Assembly (NCBI GenBank): GCA_965248255.1
Contig: CBDFIW010000003.1
Span: 744,001 to 808,000 of the forward strand
DNA from: JAKZVK01 sp965248255
GTDB taxonomy: Bacteria; Acidobacteriota; Terriglobia; Bryobacterales; UBA6623
Length of the DNA: 64,000 nucleotides
Reading direction: 5' to 3'
Shown here: positions 35,522 through 44,015 of the stretch, one piece after another
Position numbering within the stretch: position 1 is the first letter of the stretch
Layout: each line of letters begins with the position of its first letter
The notes under the pieces: model-generated
Seen by the model: the letters and a program-made list of their open reading frames with translations, nothing else
Databases searched by the model: none
What the model was told of the DNA's origin: nothing
Position numbers and translations under genes: made by a program

Positions 35522-37385
35522 CGCTCGGCCGTCCAGACCACCAGGCTGACCCTCGTGCCCTTGCGGACGGGCCGCACCTGATGCGGATGCGTGATCCTCG
35601 ACGGCCAGCACAGCAGCCAGCCGTCGGGAATCAGCGTATCGGCATAGTTCTGCCGGGGAAACAATAGCTCTCCACCCTCGCAGGCTTTCCGAAGCCTCAC
35701 AGAACAGGAGAAATATGAAATATCCTCATGCAGCCGGATCGAGGGCTGCCGCTCTTTGCTGTAGCGGATCAGGAAGGAGTCGGACGGGTCTTTCCACTTC
35801 GCGGGACGCCAGCGGGCGTCAATGACAGGCGCGAGATGTTCTTTCAGCGCGTTGGCCAGACCCTCCCACAGATGGCTGTCGATATGTTTGATGCGCAGCT
35901 CGTCGCCCGGCACGTTGTCGCCGGGCAGGGGCTCCCACAAGGCAGGGACCGCCGCCGCCATCGCAAGCAGCTCCTTGAGGCTGTCAGAGTCCAGAAACGG
36001 CATGGCCAAGATGCCGTCGGCAACCTCCATCCAGTCGCCGGTCCGGTCGTCTAACGACGGCTCCCGATATCTGATCGGACGGGCAACATCGAGACTGCCG
36101 GGGCCGTTGGCGTGCAGCAGGGCCGGGTAACAGCGCGTCGTGTGATTGAAGGGCCAGCCGCCGCGCCGGTGGATGTCCTTGTGGGCGTGAGAAAGCGATT
36201 GGAACAGATACGCTTCGCGGTCAATATGCCATGCCGCGGGATTGTCGAGGATGCGCCGCTGAAGCCAGAGCTGATCGTCGAGGTGTTGCGAGTTGTCCAG
36301 ATCGGGGTCGTCGAGCACTGCGAGGATATCTTCACCGAAGCCCATCCAGGTTCCCGAACAGGGATAGCGATAGGGCGCCTCATCATTGCCCGCCATCTTG
36401 TCGAAGCGCGGGGCGAGCCTTTTGTCCGGCCAACAGGTCCGTTCTCCGGCAATCACGATGTCCGCGTTCGCTTCGGCAAAGCGCTTGAGCATTTCCGATC
36501 CTGCTGCGACCGGCAGGGTGTCGTAGCCGTCCACGGCGAGCACGACCGACCGCCGCAGTTCCTCGTCGGATTGAAGCTCATCTCGCAGCCAGCGCAGCTT
36601 ACGGATGCCGCCCGGCTTGGACGTGTCCCAGCCCGGCTCGTCCTCGCCGAGCACGCGCGGATGATATTCGAGCCGGCTGTAGGCTTTGAGCGCCTCGTCG
36701 GCCCGGTCCGGGTCAGTGGCGAAAACCAGGGTCTTGAGGTCGAAGGCCGCCGGGGAGCGCTCGGTTCCCGAACCGTATCGTCCTGACGGCTCGACGATCC
36801 ATTCGGGCAGCGCCCAGGCCTGGAGGCCGAGACAGGGCTTCTGTTCCAGATATTCAGGGTCCACGTTGGGGTTGTGGCCGTAGTGATAAGGGATAAACTC
36901 GTCGGCGGGCAGCAGCGCGTCTGGATTGACGGCTTCGGCAAGCCGGGCGGCCGCCTCGCGGGTCAGCCAATAGCCCACGGTCCAGTAGGTGTAGGGCGCT
37001 CGCAACAGACCATCGACCGCTTCGCCCGGCTCGCCCAGGAACCTGCCGCCCATAAAGGTCAGGCGCCCCGCACGGGTGCCTCAGCAAGCGGGGCCAGCAG
37101 CCGCGCGTCGTCTTCGAGCACGATGGCTCCGGGAGCGTCGCCCTCTCCAATCCGCTTCCAGGCGTCGAGATGACCGGCGAAGCAGGCCATCTCGCCCCAT
37201 GTCATCAACCGCTTGTGATGGGGATCGCGCCAGCACCGGCAGGGAATCAGGCCGCGCGAACGCGCTTCGGCTCCGCGCGGGGCGCGAATCCAGTGGACCT
37301 CCGATTCCCTGGCGTATTTCGAGAGCTGCGATTCCAGCGCCGCGCGGCGTTCGGGGAAAGCGTTCACTACGTAGATTTTGGTCAT
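35518..37385 (-). CDS. GT25 / PLOD-type glycosyltransferase / 2OG-Fe(II) hydroxylase fusion, with a 1-nt frameshift
   Basis: Part 1 (37059-37385, 108 aa) and part 2 (35518-37053, 511 aa) are one enzyme split at a G run; one added G (GTGCGGGG) joins them. Domains in order: a GT25 domain (TWGEMACFAGH; IVLEDDA at 87-93 of part 1; MGGRF and PADEFIP at the start of part 2), as in procollagen galactosyltransferases; then a PLOD-like glycosyltransferase (part 2 residues ~105-325: VLAVDGYD, ERTCWPDKR, DDQLW, LLHANGPG); then a 2OG-Fe(II) lysyl/prolyl hydroxylase (~350-511: LHEDIS with H442 and D444, THPHQVRPVRKGTR with H489 and R501). Animal PLOD enzymes share the GT-hydroxylase layout. Its start overlaps the collagen gene stop and its stop overlaps galE, so it is coupled to both. 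Predicted role: hydroxylating and glycosylating Lys in the adjacent Gly-X-Y proteins. Confidence 0.82.
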
Positions 37386-37630
37386 CATTCCGATCCCGGT
37401 TCGCCTTTCGCGCCAGGGCTGCCTTTGTCGCCCTGCGGCCCGCGATAGTCTTCCAGGTTGAAGCCCGTGGGCATGATAATCGCTCCCATGGAGCCTTTCG
37501 CGCCGGGCTCGCCTTTGATCCCGACTTCGCCGCGCGGGCCGGTGTAGGGGGTGGCGGCTCCGAAGTCCTCTGTCGTCACCCGGGGCGTGGTGGGAGCTTG
37601 CGCATGGATCGTCCAGCGGATTTCGGCCAT
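37385..37630 (-). CDS. Collagen-like tail-associated protein 3 (short)
   Basis: 81 aa. The N-terminal head MAEIRWTIHAQ...DFGAATP resembles those of the two upstream collagen genes (EIRW/IRW, then D-F). Two Gly-X-Y blocks follow, the first ~8 triplets (GPRGEVGIKGEPGAKGSMG) and the second after a non-collagen insert (PTGFNLEDY) with ~5 triplets. Lys occurs in the Y position (GIK, GAK, GDK), the context used by lysyl hydroxylase. The start overlaps the stop of collagen gene 2 (TGATG). Confidence 0.8.
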   Translation of the reverse strand: MAEIRWTIHAQAPTTPRVTTEDFGAATPYTGPRGEVGIKGEPGAKGSMGAIIMPTGFNLEDYRGPQGDKGSPGAKGEPGSE

Positions 37631-38216
37631 CAGTCCGTGCACCCCGCTTCGCTGTAGCCCTGGGCGTAGCCGTCGCTGTAGCCGTCGTCGTAGCCGAACG
37701 ACTGGCCCGGAAACCCTTTGGGTCCCATGACGCCCTTGATGCCCTTGTCGCCGGTTTGAATCTCGTCCGTGGAAGCGATGTAGTCCTGTCCACGAATCCC
37801 CGTCGCTCCAGGCGCTCCTTTGGCTCCAGCAGGCCCCTTGCCTCCAGGATCTCCTTGAGTTCCCTTGGCGCCCTTGTCGCCCTGAACGCCCTGGATTCCC
37901 GGCTCACCCTTCTCGTCACCCTTGTCTCCTTTGTTGCCCTGCGGACCCCGGTTTCCCTGAAGCCCCGTCTCGCCCCGGCCCCGGGACGTCCCTTCTCGCC
38001 CTGAACGCCCCGGTTTCCCTGAAGCCCCGTCTCGCCCCTAACCCCGGGACTTCCCTTCTCGCCCTGAACACCCCGAACTCCCTGGATTCCCGGCTGGCCC
38101 TTGTCGCCCTGAATGCCGACGCGCGACGAGTCGGCGTGATACCGGGGATCGCGAAAGCTGTCCGCCGCGAGAGTGTCCCGCGAAGGGCCGAGAGCGTCGA
38201 TGGACCAGCGAATCAT
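37630..38216 (-). CDS. Collagen-like tail-associated protein 2, frameshifted in a 63-nt tandem repeat
   Basis: The head MIRWSIDALGPSRDTLAADSFRDP is followed by Gly-X-Y repeats. A tandem duplication (units at 37946-38007 and 38008-38070) encodes 7 triplets each (GETGLQGNRG.QGEKG). The unit at 37946-38007 is 62 rather than 63 nt; the single missing base (in CCCCGGCCCC) breaks the frame, after which GETGLQGNRGPQGNKGDKG and further triplets continue in the other frame. The C-terminus is Tyr/Gly-rich (FGYDDGYSDGYAQGYSE) ending AGCTD, ~195 aa in all when corrected. Unshifted, the frame runs into unrelated Arg-rich sequence. Confidence 0.78.
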
Positions 38217-38225
38217 GAGCAGTTA

Positions 38226-38804
38226 TCACTCAAGCAGACAGTCAGACTGGCCCTGGTCATACCCGGCGTAGAACCCGTTGTTGTAGTCGTCGGTATAGAT
38301 GTCGTTGCCCGCCGGGCCCCGGCCGCCGTCAGGGCCGCTAAAACCCTTCGGCCCCGACGGAGAGCCGCCTACCTCGCCGCCGTCGCCCGGCGCGCCCTTG
38401 TCTCCGGCGGGACCATCCTCGCCACGGGGTCCTTTGTCTCCGGCAGGCCCCGGATCGCCAGCAGGTCCCTGGTCGCCAGCGGGTCCAGCCAAACCGCGCC
38501 TGCCTTTCACGCCCTCTTCGCCCTGCTCTCCCTGCTCGCCGCGAACGCCCTGGAGACCGCGCCTGCCTTTCGCGCCACGGCTGCCCTGAGCGCCCTGGCC
38601 GCCGCGAACGCCCTGGAGACCGCGCCGGCCGCTCGCGCCACGGCTGCCCTGGGCGCCCTGGTTCCCACGAACGCCACGAGGACCTTTGACGCCATGCGAA
38701 CCTTTGAGACCGATCCGCACCGGTACGGGCGCGGCGAAGTCGTCCGACTCGATGTCGAACGCCGTTTCCGCCCCCGCCCGGACCGCCCATCGGATCTCCG
38801 GCAT
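38226..38804 (-). CDS. Collagen-like tail-associated protein 1
   Basis: 192 aa. Head MPEIRWAVRAGAETAFDIES, then about 45 Gly-X-Y triplets (residues ~32-165), including three successive 21-residue units of pattern GxQGAQGSRGAxGRRGLQGVR. Lys occurs in the Y position at several sites (GLK, GVK, GAK, GDK, GPK). The C-terminal tail is acidic and Tyr/Gly-rich (TDDYNNGFYAGYDQGQ) and ends SDCLLE. The start overlaps the stop of the tail-tip gene J, so it is expressed with the tail genes. Likely a trimeric collagen-like fibre; the heads may trimerise or bind the tail tip. Confidence 0.85.
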   Translation of the reverse strand: MPEIRWAVRAGAETAFDIESDDFAAPVPVRIGLKGSHGVKGPRGVRGNQGAQGSRGASGRRGLQGVRGGQGAQGSRGAKGRRGLQGVRGEQGEQGEEGVKGRRGLAGPAGDQGPAGDPGPAGDKGPRGEDGPAGDKGAPGDGGEVGGSPSGPKGFSGPDGGRGPAGNDIYTDDYNNGFYAGYDQGQSDCLLE

Positions 38805-41800
38805 CAGAACGTAATCGCTCCATCGTCTGCGATCAAAATGAGGAACTGGTCATCCTCGGCAAGGCCATCCAGGAACGTCTCCGCATCGGAGCCCGACGCA
38901 GGCGCGAAGGTCGCGGTAGCGGCATCGGCGCTCTCGAAAGTGCTGTAGGCGATCTCGACGCCCGTCGTACCGTCGTACAGGAAGATGCTCTTCGACGCTC
39001 CCTCCAGCCCCGTCCCCCAGTAGTCCGACATCGCCGCCGTACCCGTGCGGTGGAGCACCAGCTTCTTGGCCGTGGCCCACTGAATGCGGCTAAGCGTCAG
39101 GTTCGTGGTCACTTCCGCGTCGCTGCGCGGATCGAGAATCTCGCCCGACGTACCCTCGCGGTAGAGCTCCGGCGGCGCTCCGGCGACGAGCAGCATCCGC
39201 GCCACTTCCCCGGTCGCCGCCGCCAGCGAGTTCAGGTCGAAAGGAGGTTCGGTATCGTCGGGAATCTGGGTGGCGTCGGCGTACCAGTAGTACTCGCTGT
39301 CGGTCACCCAGTTGCCGTTGGCGAGACGGGCGACGGGAGTCAGATCAGCCGCGGCGGTGTCGTCGGGAGCGTTGGTGTAGTACATGAACACCTGATCGCC
39401 GTCGGAGCCCGGCACGCCGACGACGCCCTGCGGCCCGGTGTTCCCCTTGGGTCCGCCGCCGCCCTTCTCTCCGGGATCGCCGGTCAGGCCCTGCGGTCCG
39501 GTATTCCCCTGGGGCCCCTTCTCTCCTTTTCCCCCGGCATCGCCGCGGAGTCCCTGCGGTCCGGTATTTCCTTGCGGTCCCTTCTCTTCTTTTCCCCCGG
39601 CATCGCCGCGGAGTCCCTGGATTCCCTGCGGGCCGGGCTCTCCCTTCGGCCCGGTCAGGTCTCCTTCCTCTTTCCAGCCCGTAGCGGTGTACTGGTAGTA
39701 CTGCCCGCTTTCGGTGTGGATGGCGATATCGCCGACATTCGCGTCGATGGTGCCGGGCGGAGCAATCGGATCGCCGCTTGAATCCGTGTCGTCATAAGGG
39801 TGGATCTTCGCGCCCGGATCACCGGTCAGGTCGATGCCGGTATTCGTCCACGTACCGTTGGCTTTGATCCACAGCGTGCCGTCCGCTCGGACATAGAGAT
39901 CGCCGTCCTTGCCGTCATTGGTATCGTCAGGCACGTCGTCGCCGGTCAGGATCTCGGCGCCCTCTTCGGCGAACGCCGTAGGCGTCACGAGCTCCGGCCC
40001 TGTGGCCGCGCCCTCGTTGCCGCTCAGGTCCTTCGCCAGCACCCATACCCGATACTCGGTCCCCGCCGTCCAGCCCGAAGACTCGTACACGTCGGCGGCG
40101 AGCGTGGCGGCCAGCTCGGCGTCGGCAAGCACATCCGTCGTACCGATGTACACGCACGCTACGCCGAAATCATCGTCAGTGGGATTCGTCCAGGTGGCGC
40201 GGATACCGTTGGGGGCGGAGAAGACCTCAAAATCGGTGACCGCGCCGGGCGGGGTCAGATCGCCGCCGACAGTGTGCTCGATGGTCGGCGACCAGTCGCT
40301 CACCACGCCCTCGCGGTTCGCATGCCGGGCGCGCATCTCGTAGGTCTTGGCGACCACTACCGGACTGAAACGGTGGTTCGCGCCCGGCGACGTTCCCAAA
40401 TTCCACTCGTTTTCCGTCTCCCCGGCGGCCGCCTTCTCGCGGACCGCGATTTCGGTCTCCGGCGCCGCCGCCGCCGTCCACGCGACTTCGAGGTGAATCA
40501 CCGTCTTGCCGTCCTTGTCGATCACGGCAATCTCGTCGGCGCTCAACCCCGCCACGTCCGGCACTCCGGTCTCGTCGGGCAGATAGATTTCGCGGCTGAT
40601 CAGCTCCGGCAAGACCAGCGTGTCGTCGTAGGTGTCGTCGAGGACCTCGCGCAGGCTGAGCACGACCGACCAGTCGGGCTCGATGGAAACCCGCTCCACT
40701 TCCATGCGGGCATCGGTCAGGCCGTGCTCGGACACGGTGACGGTAACTACGTCTGTGGGTATCAGGGGCAGTCGCTCGAAGTTATCTCCCGGCGTCACGC
40801 TGGCTTCGAGCCGCAGGCTCTCCCGCGCGCGCCGCAGGTTCACCGCCTGCAGCCGTCCGGCGGCAAGCGGATCGGTGACGTAGGCCAGCCGGAGACTGCC
40901 CGCGCGCTTGACTCCGTCGCGGTCCAGGGCATCCTGGTCCACGTATTCGGGCAGGCTCAGCTTGCTCCATCCGTGCGCCCGCGACTGAGCCAGCTCGATA
41001 TCGATGGCGTTGACCCGGTCCTGTAGTGGTGCCCAGGGCTGGACCGAAGGCGGCGCCACGATATCCGCTCCGCTGAGGTCCAGCTTCGCCGTAGCGGGCC
41101 GCTCGGCTCCGGGCTTGAAAAGCAGCTTGCCGCCCGCCTCGATAACCTCACCGGCCCAGGCCGCGTCGAGCTGGTCTTCGACACTCGATACATCGTCCCC
41201 CGCCGTGATGACGCCGTTGATCGTGTACTGCTTGACCACGCCGAAGCGGCGGAACTCGTTGTGACTTGTCGGCAGGTCGTCGGTGACGTCGACTTCCTCT
41301 TCACAGGCCGCATAGGCGGCCGTGAAAGCCGCTTCATCGATCAAGTCCGCCGAACGGCCGCGCCGCTCGGTTTCCCACCAGTAGCGGACCGCGGCGGCGT
41401 TCTCGGTCCAGACTCTCGGATCGGTGTCCTCTTCCCAGTTCGTACCGCCGCTGTTCGTTTGCGTTGGTTCGTTGCCGCTGGCGGAAGTGTGATCGGCAGT
41501 ACACCTCCACTCGGTATCGTCGTTCGACACGAAATCGCCGGCCTCGTAGTCCGCGCCGCTTTCCCACTGGGTGACCAGGCCCGGCCAACGCAGCTTCATG
41601 CCCTTGATGAGAAACTCGATATTGGGAACGCGCGTGAAGGTGCGCTTGCCGTAGTTGGGCCGGCCTTCGGCGTCCTTGTAGTTGGGCTGCGTCAGCTTGA
41701 CGTAGACCCAACTGAGCCCCTGGAGCTTGTGTGCGTCGGTCCCGTCGGCCCCGTCGGTCCAGGGCGGAAACGGCGACGGCTGCAGCTGTTCGATCTGGCG

Positions 41801-42391
41801 GGGGTTGCCGTAATCGTCGAACTCTCCCGTGCCGCCGCCCTGATAGTCCGAGTTGTCGATCAGTTTGGTGGTCTCCGCCGTGCGCATCGCGGCGCCTTGG
41901 GAGCCGTCGGCGGCGAAGTACTCCCAAATCTCGATCTTGCCGTCGTACTTGTCGCCCGCTACCGGCTTGAGCAGATCGCCGCCGCTCTGGGTGGTGCGCT
42001 CCAACTGAACCCGCTTGCCGTCGATCCAGATCACGGCCTTGCCGGTTCTCTCCGGAGTACCGTCGTCGGCCAGGCCCTCGCACGGCCCTTCGCCCAGCAC
42101 CAGGCCCATGCGGGCCTCGCGGCCCGCCGCGCCGAAGTAGCACAGCACGCCCGGCGTGCGCATCTTGCCCGCCAGGAAGCGGGCGTTGACGACCTCGCTC
42201 TGGATCGTATGGGTCGGCCCGTCGAGCGCGTCCAGACGGGGACGGCTCTTCAGCATCCGGGCAAGCAGGCTCGCGCCGACCGAGATGGCGGTCAGCGCAA
42301 TCGAGGTCGCGATCTGTGCGGCGACGGCGGCCGAAACACTGATGCCGAAGAAGCCCGCAACGGCCGTAATCGCGGGGATCAGGAACGGCAT
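38804..42391 (-). CDS. Tail tip attachment protein J-like, with C-terminal collagen stretch
   Basis: 1195 aa. N-terminal hydrophobic helices (AVAGFFGISVSAAVAAQIATSIA) then phage tip/J domains: NARFLAGKMRTPGVLCYFG, a DUF1983-like body, and fibronectin-III-like modules (GGDLTPPGAVTDFEV, SAPNGIRATWTNPTDDDFGVA) around residues 700-830. From ~915 to ~1015 it is collagen-like: three 21-residue Gly-X-Y units (GLRGDAGGKGEKGPQGNTGP and variants), one Gly replaced by Glu. The C-terminus is a globular receptor-binding-like part (AARMLLV...IAYSTFESADAATATFAP). Predicted host-recognition protein. Confidence 0.88.
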   Translation of the reverse strand: MPFLIPAITAVAGFFGISVSAAVAAQIATSIALTAISVGASLLARMLKSRPRLDALDGPTHTIQSEVVNARFLAGKMRTPGVLCYFGAAGREARMGLVLGEGPCEGLADDGTPERTGKAVIWIDGKRVQLERTTQSGGDLLKPVAGDKYDGKIEIWEYFAADGSQGAAMRTAETTKLIDNSDYQGGGTGEFDDYGNPRQIEQLQPSPFPPWTDGADGTDAHKLQGLSWVYVKLTQPNYKDAEGRPNYGKRTFTRVPNIEFLIKGMKLRWPGLVTQWESGADYEAGDFVSNDDTEWRCTADHTSASGNEPTQTNSGGTNWEEDTDPRVWTENAAAVRYWWETERRGRSADLIDEAAFTAAYAACEEEVDVTDDLPTSHNEFRRFGVVKQYTINGVITAGDDVSSVEDQLDAAWAGEVIEAGGKLLFKPGAERPATAKLDLSGADIVAPPSVQPWAPLQDRVNAIDIELAQSRAHGWSKLSLPEYVDQDALDRDGVKRAGSLRLAYVTDPLAAGRLQAVNLRRARESLRLEASVTPGDNFERLPLIPTDVVTVTVSEHGLTDARMEVERVSIEPDWSVVLSLREVLDDTYDDTLVLPELISREIYLPDETGVPDVAGLSADEIAVIDKDGKTVIHLEVAWTAAAAPETEIAVREKAAAGETENEWNLGTSPGANHRFSPVVVAKTYEMRARHANREGVVSDWSPTIEHTVGGDLTPPGAVTDFEVFSAPNGIRATWTNPTDDDFGVACVYIGTTDVLADAELAATLAADVYESSGWTAGTEYRVWVLAKDLSGNEGAATGPELVTPTAFAEEGAEILTGDDVPDDTNDGKDGDLYVRADGTLWIKANGTWTNTGIDLTGDPGAKIHPYDDTDSSGDPIAPPGTIDANVGDIAIHTESGQYYQYTATGWKEEGDLTGPKGEPGPQGIQGLRGDAGGKEEKGPQGNTGPQGLRGDAGGKGEKGPQGNTGPQGLTGDPGEKGGGGPKGNTGPQGVVGVPGSDGDQVFMYYTNAPDDTAAADLTPVARLANGNWVTDSEYYWYADATQIPDDTEPPFDLNSLAAATGEVARMLLVAGAPPELYREGTSGEILDPRSDAEVTTNLTLSRIQWATAKKLVLHRTGTAAMSDYWGTGLEGASKSIFLYDGTTGVEIAYSTFESADAATATFAPASGSDAETFLDGLAEDDQFLILIADDGAITF

Positions 42392-42856
42392 TTATGCGAC
42401 GACCTCCCACATCTCGGCTATCGGATGAGCCCGCCGCAGCCCGTCGTGGGTCCGCAGCCACAGAGCGCAGTCCGGCCCAACCACGCCGAGAAACGGACCG
42501 TGGGCCGGGTCCTCGCACCGCTCCACGTGAAAACCCTTCGCCGGGGTCAGACCGATCATGCCCGGAGCCGGCAGGACCCGCTTCGCAACGCGCTTGAGCA
42601 GCGGCTCGGCTTCCAGCATCCCGATCAAGACCGCGCGCAGCGATCCGTGCTCGCGCGGGGCGCGCAGGATGGCCTCCTGCTCGCTCAGCCCGTCGGTCCA
42701 ATCGGGCAGTGCAAACACGGGCTCCGATCCCGACATCTCCCGGATCACCGCCCGCACCAGCGAGATGCAGTCGCGCTCGCCCCACACCGACGCACCCAGG
42801 CCCTCGCGCTCCATCGCGTTGCGCAGCCGCAAGCGGCGTTCGTGGTGGTTCGCCAT
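42392..42856 (-). CDS. Phage tail assembly protein (DUF6950 / NlpC-P60-like)
   Basis: 154 aa. WGERDCISLVRAVIREM gives the Cys expected at the start of an NlpC/P60-like fold, and the C-terminal half has HGPFLGVVGPDCALWLRTH-like segments matching DUF6950. Such genes lie just before J in lambda-like tails. It may cleave peptidoglycan at infection or help tip assembly. A catalytic His is not certain. Confidence 0.65.
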   Translation of the reverse strand: MANHHERRLRLRNAMEREGLGASVWGERDCISLVRAVIREMSGSEPVFALPDWTDGLSEQEAILRAPREHGSLRAVLIGMLEAEPLLKRVAKRVLPAPGMIGLTPAKGFHVERCEDPAHGPFLGVVGPDCALWLRTHDGLRRAHPIAEMWEVVA

Positions 42857-42862
42857 AAGTCC

Positions 42863-43369
42863 CTACGGCGGCCAGGCGCTCTCGGTCCCCTCCCTGGAGA
42901 GCTGCCGCATGTACTCCAGTCCGCGGTCATCGGTGAACCGCCGCCGCTGGTCCTCGTCAGACCACGTGAGCGGCCGGCCCCGGTCCACGTCCCCGCGCTC
43001 GGTCTCGATCTCGATTTCGAACACGCCCTCCGACAGGACCGGCGTGGAAAGCCGCCCCCGGAACAGCACCCCCGGTACCTTCTGCCAGCTCTCGCCGCTG
43101 TCGGACGAGTACACCCACTCGACCGTCACCGGCAACGGCCCGACGTCCTGTAGGAACGTGCTCCTGATATCGGTCGGGATGCCCGACAACGTGATCGTCA
43201 GCCGCTTGTCGGGGTCGCCGGACCGCGTCTCGGCTCCGCTGACCGCCAACGCCTTGCCGCCGCCGGCGTAGTCGGCCCCGTCGAGCGTCAGCGACCCCTG
43301 TCCGGTCCACACCCGCACGGCCGGGTCGGTATCGATGGTGATCAGGTGTTGTAGCCACTGATTAGGCAT
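42863..43369 (-). CDS. Phage tail tip/hub protein (DUF2163-like)
   Basis: 168 aa from ATG 43369. Beta-rich (AVRVWTGQGSLTLDGADYAGGG, then RLTITLSGIPTDIRSTFLQD, and VLFRGRLSTPVLSEGVFEIEIETERGDVDRG), consistent with baseplate hub/tip subunits found between the tape measure and J. The exact family is inferred from position and pattern only. Confidence 0.65.
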   Translation of the reverse strand: MPNQWLQHLITIDTDPAVRVWTGQGSLTLDGADYAGGGKALAVSGAETRSGDPDKRLTITLSGIPTDIRSTFLQDVGPLPVTVEWVYSSDSGESWQKVPGVLFRGRLSTPVLSEGVFEIEIETERGDVDRGRPLTWSDEDQRRRFTDDRGLEYMRQLSREGTESAWPP

Positions 43370-43371
43370 GT

Positions 43372-43968
43372 CTAGACCGCCTCCTCCCAATCAATCGCCC
43401 ACGGGCCTCCGAAGTCGGGCGTCCACAGCAGGGGAATCGCCCCTCCGCCGCCGCCCACGGCCAGCCGCGCCAGACACGTAACGTCTTCCCACACAACGTC
43501 TTCACTCGTGTCGGGCACGGCGGGCGGCTCCACCGTGCATTTCGAAGTGTCCAGATCGCTCGTCAGCAGGTACAGCCGGACGCCGATCCGCACGTAGTCC
43601 CCGGCTACCAGACCGTCCGTAGCGCCGCTCACGGTGACTTCGAGCTCGCCGGAAGAAATCGCCGCCGCGCTCACCGTCAATGACGTGTCCTCAGTCAGAT
43701 CGCCCGCCGAGGGGCGCTCGATCGGGACCTCGAAGGTGTTCTCGGCGCCGCGCAGTTGCGCCAGGAAGGTCTCGACGGCCCGCCGCTGAGCGTCGGTCGA
43801 GATGTCGGATTCGGCAATCTCGATCCGCCCGGTCCAGAAACCCGGACCGCGTCCGTAGACTTGCGTCCCCGCGCCGTAGATCGAGCGCAGAACGATCTGG
43901 CCGGGGTGCTGGAGCGCCAGATCGGAGCGCACGATCAGCACATCGGAGGGGAAGTCGATCAGCGCCAT
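43372..43968 (-). CDS. Phage distal tail/tip protein
   Basis: 198 aa from ATG 43968. Beta-rich; FWTGRIEIAESDISTDAQRR and TFLAQLRGAENTFEVP resemble distal tail proteins of phages infecting high-GC hosts. Ends WAIDWEEAV. Position right after the tape measure fits the distal tail/minor tail slot. Confidence 0.65.
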   Translation of the reverse strand: MALIDFPSDVLIVRSDLALQHPGQIVLRSIYGAGTQVYGRGPGFWTGRIEIAESDISTDAQRRAVETFLAQLRGAENTFEVPIERPSAGDLTEDTSLTVSAAAISSGELEVTVSGATDGLVAGDYVRIGVRLYLLTSDLDTSKCTVEPPAVPDTSEDVVWEDVTCLARLAVGGGGGAIPLLWTPDFGGPWAIDWEEAV

Positions 43969-44015
43969 GATATACTCCTGCTGGACGCAACTTGGCCGTG
44001 CCGGGAAACGTCTAC

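Noticed and set aside
35518..38804. Animal DNA contamination as the source of the collagen enzyme genes
   Set aside because: No introns, GC and codon use like neighbours, overlapping starts and stops with phage genes on both sides.
37400..39700. Collagen repeats as a CRISPR-like or tandem non-coding array
   Set aside because: They keep the Gly-X-Y reading frame and belong to protein-coding genes.
41261..43153. 630-codon open frame on the plus strand
   Set aside because: Antisense to J and adjacent tail genes; no start signal or family pattern.
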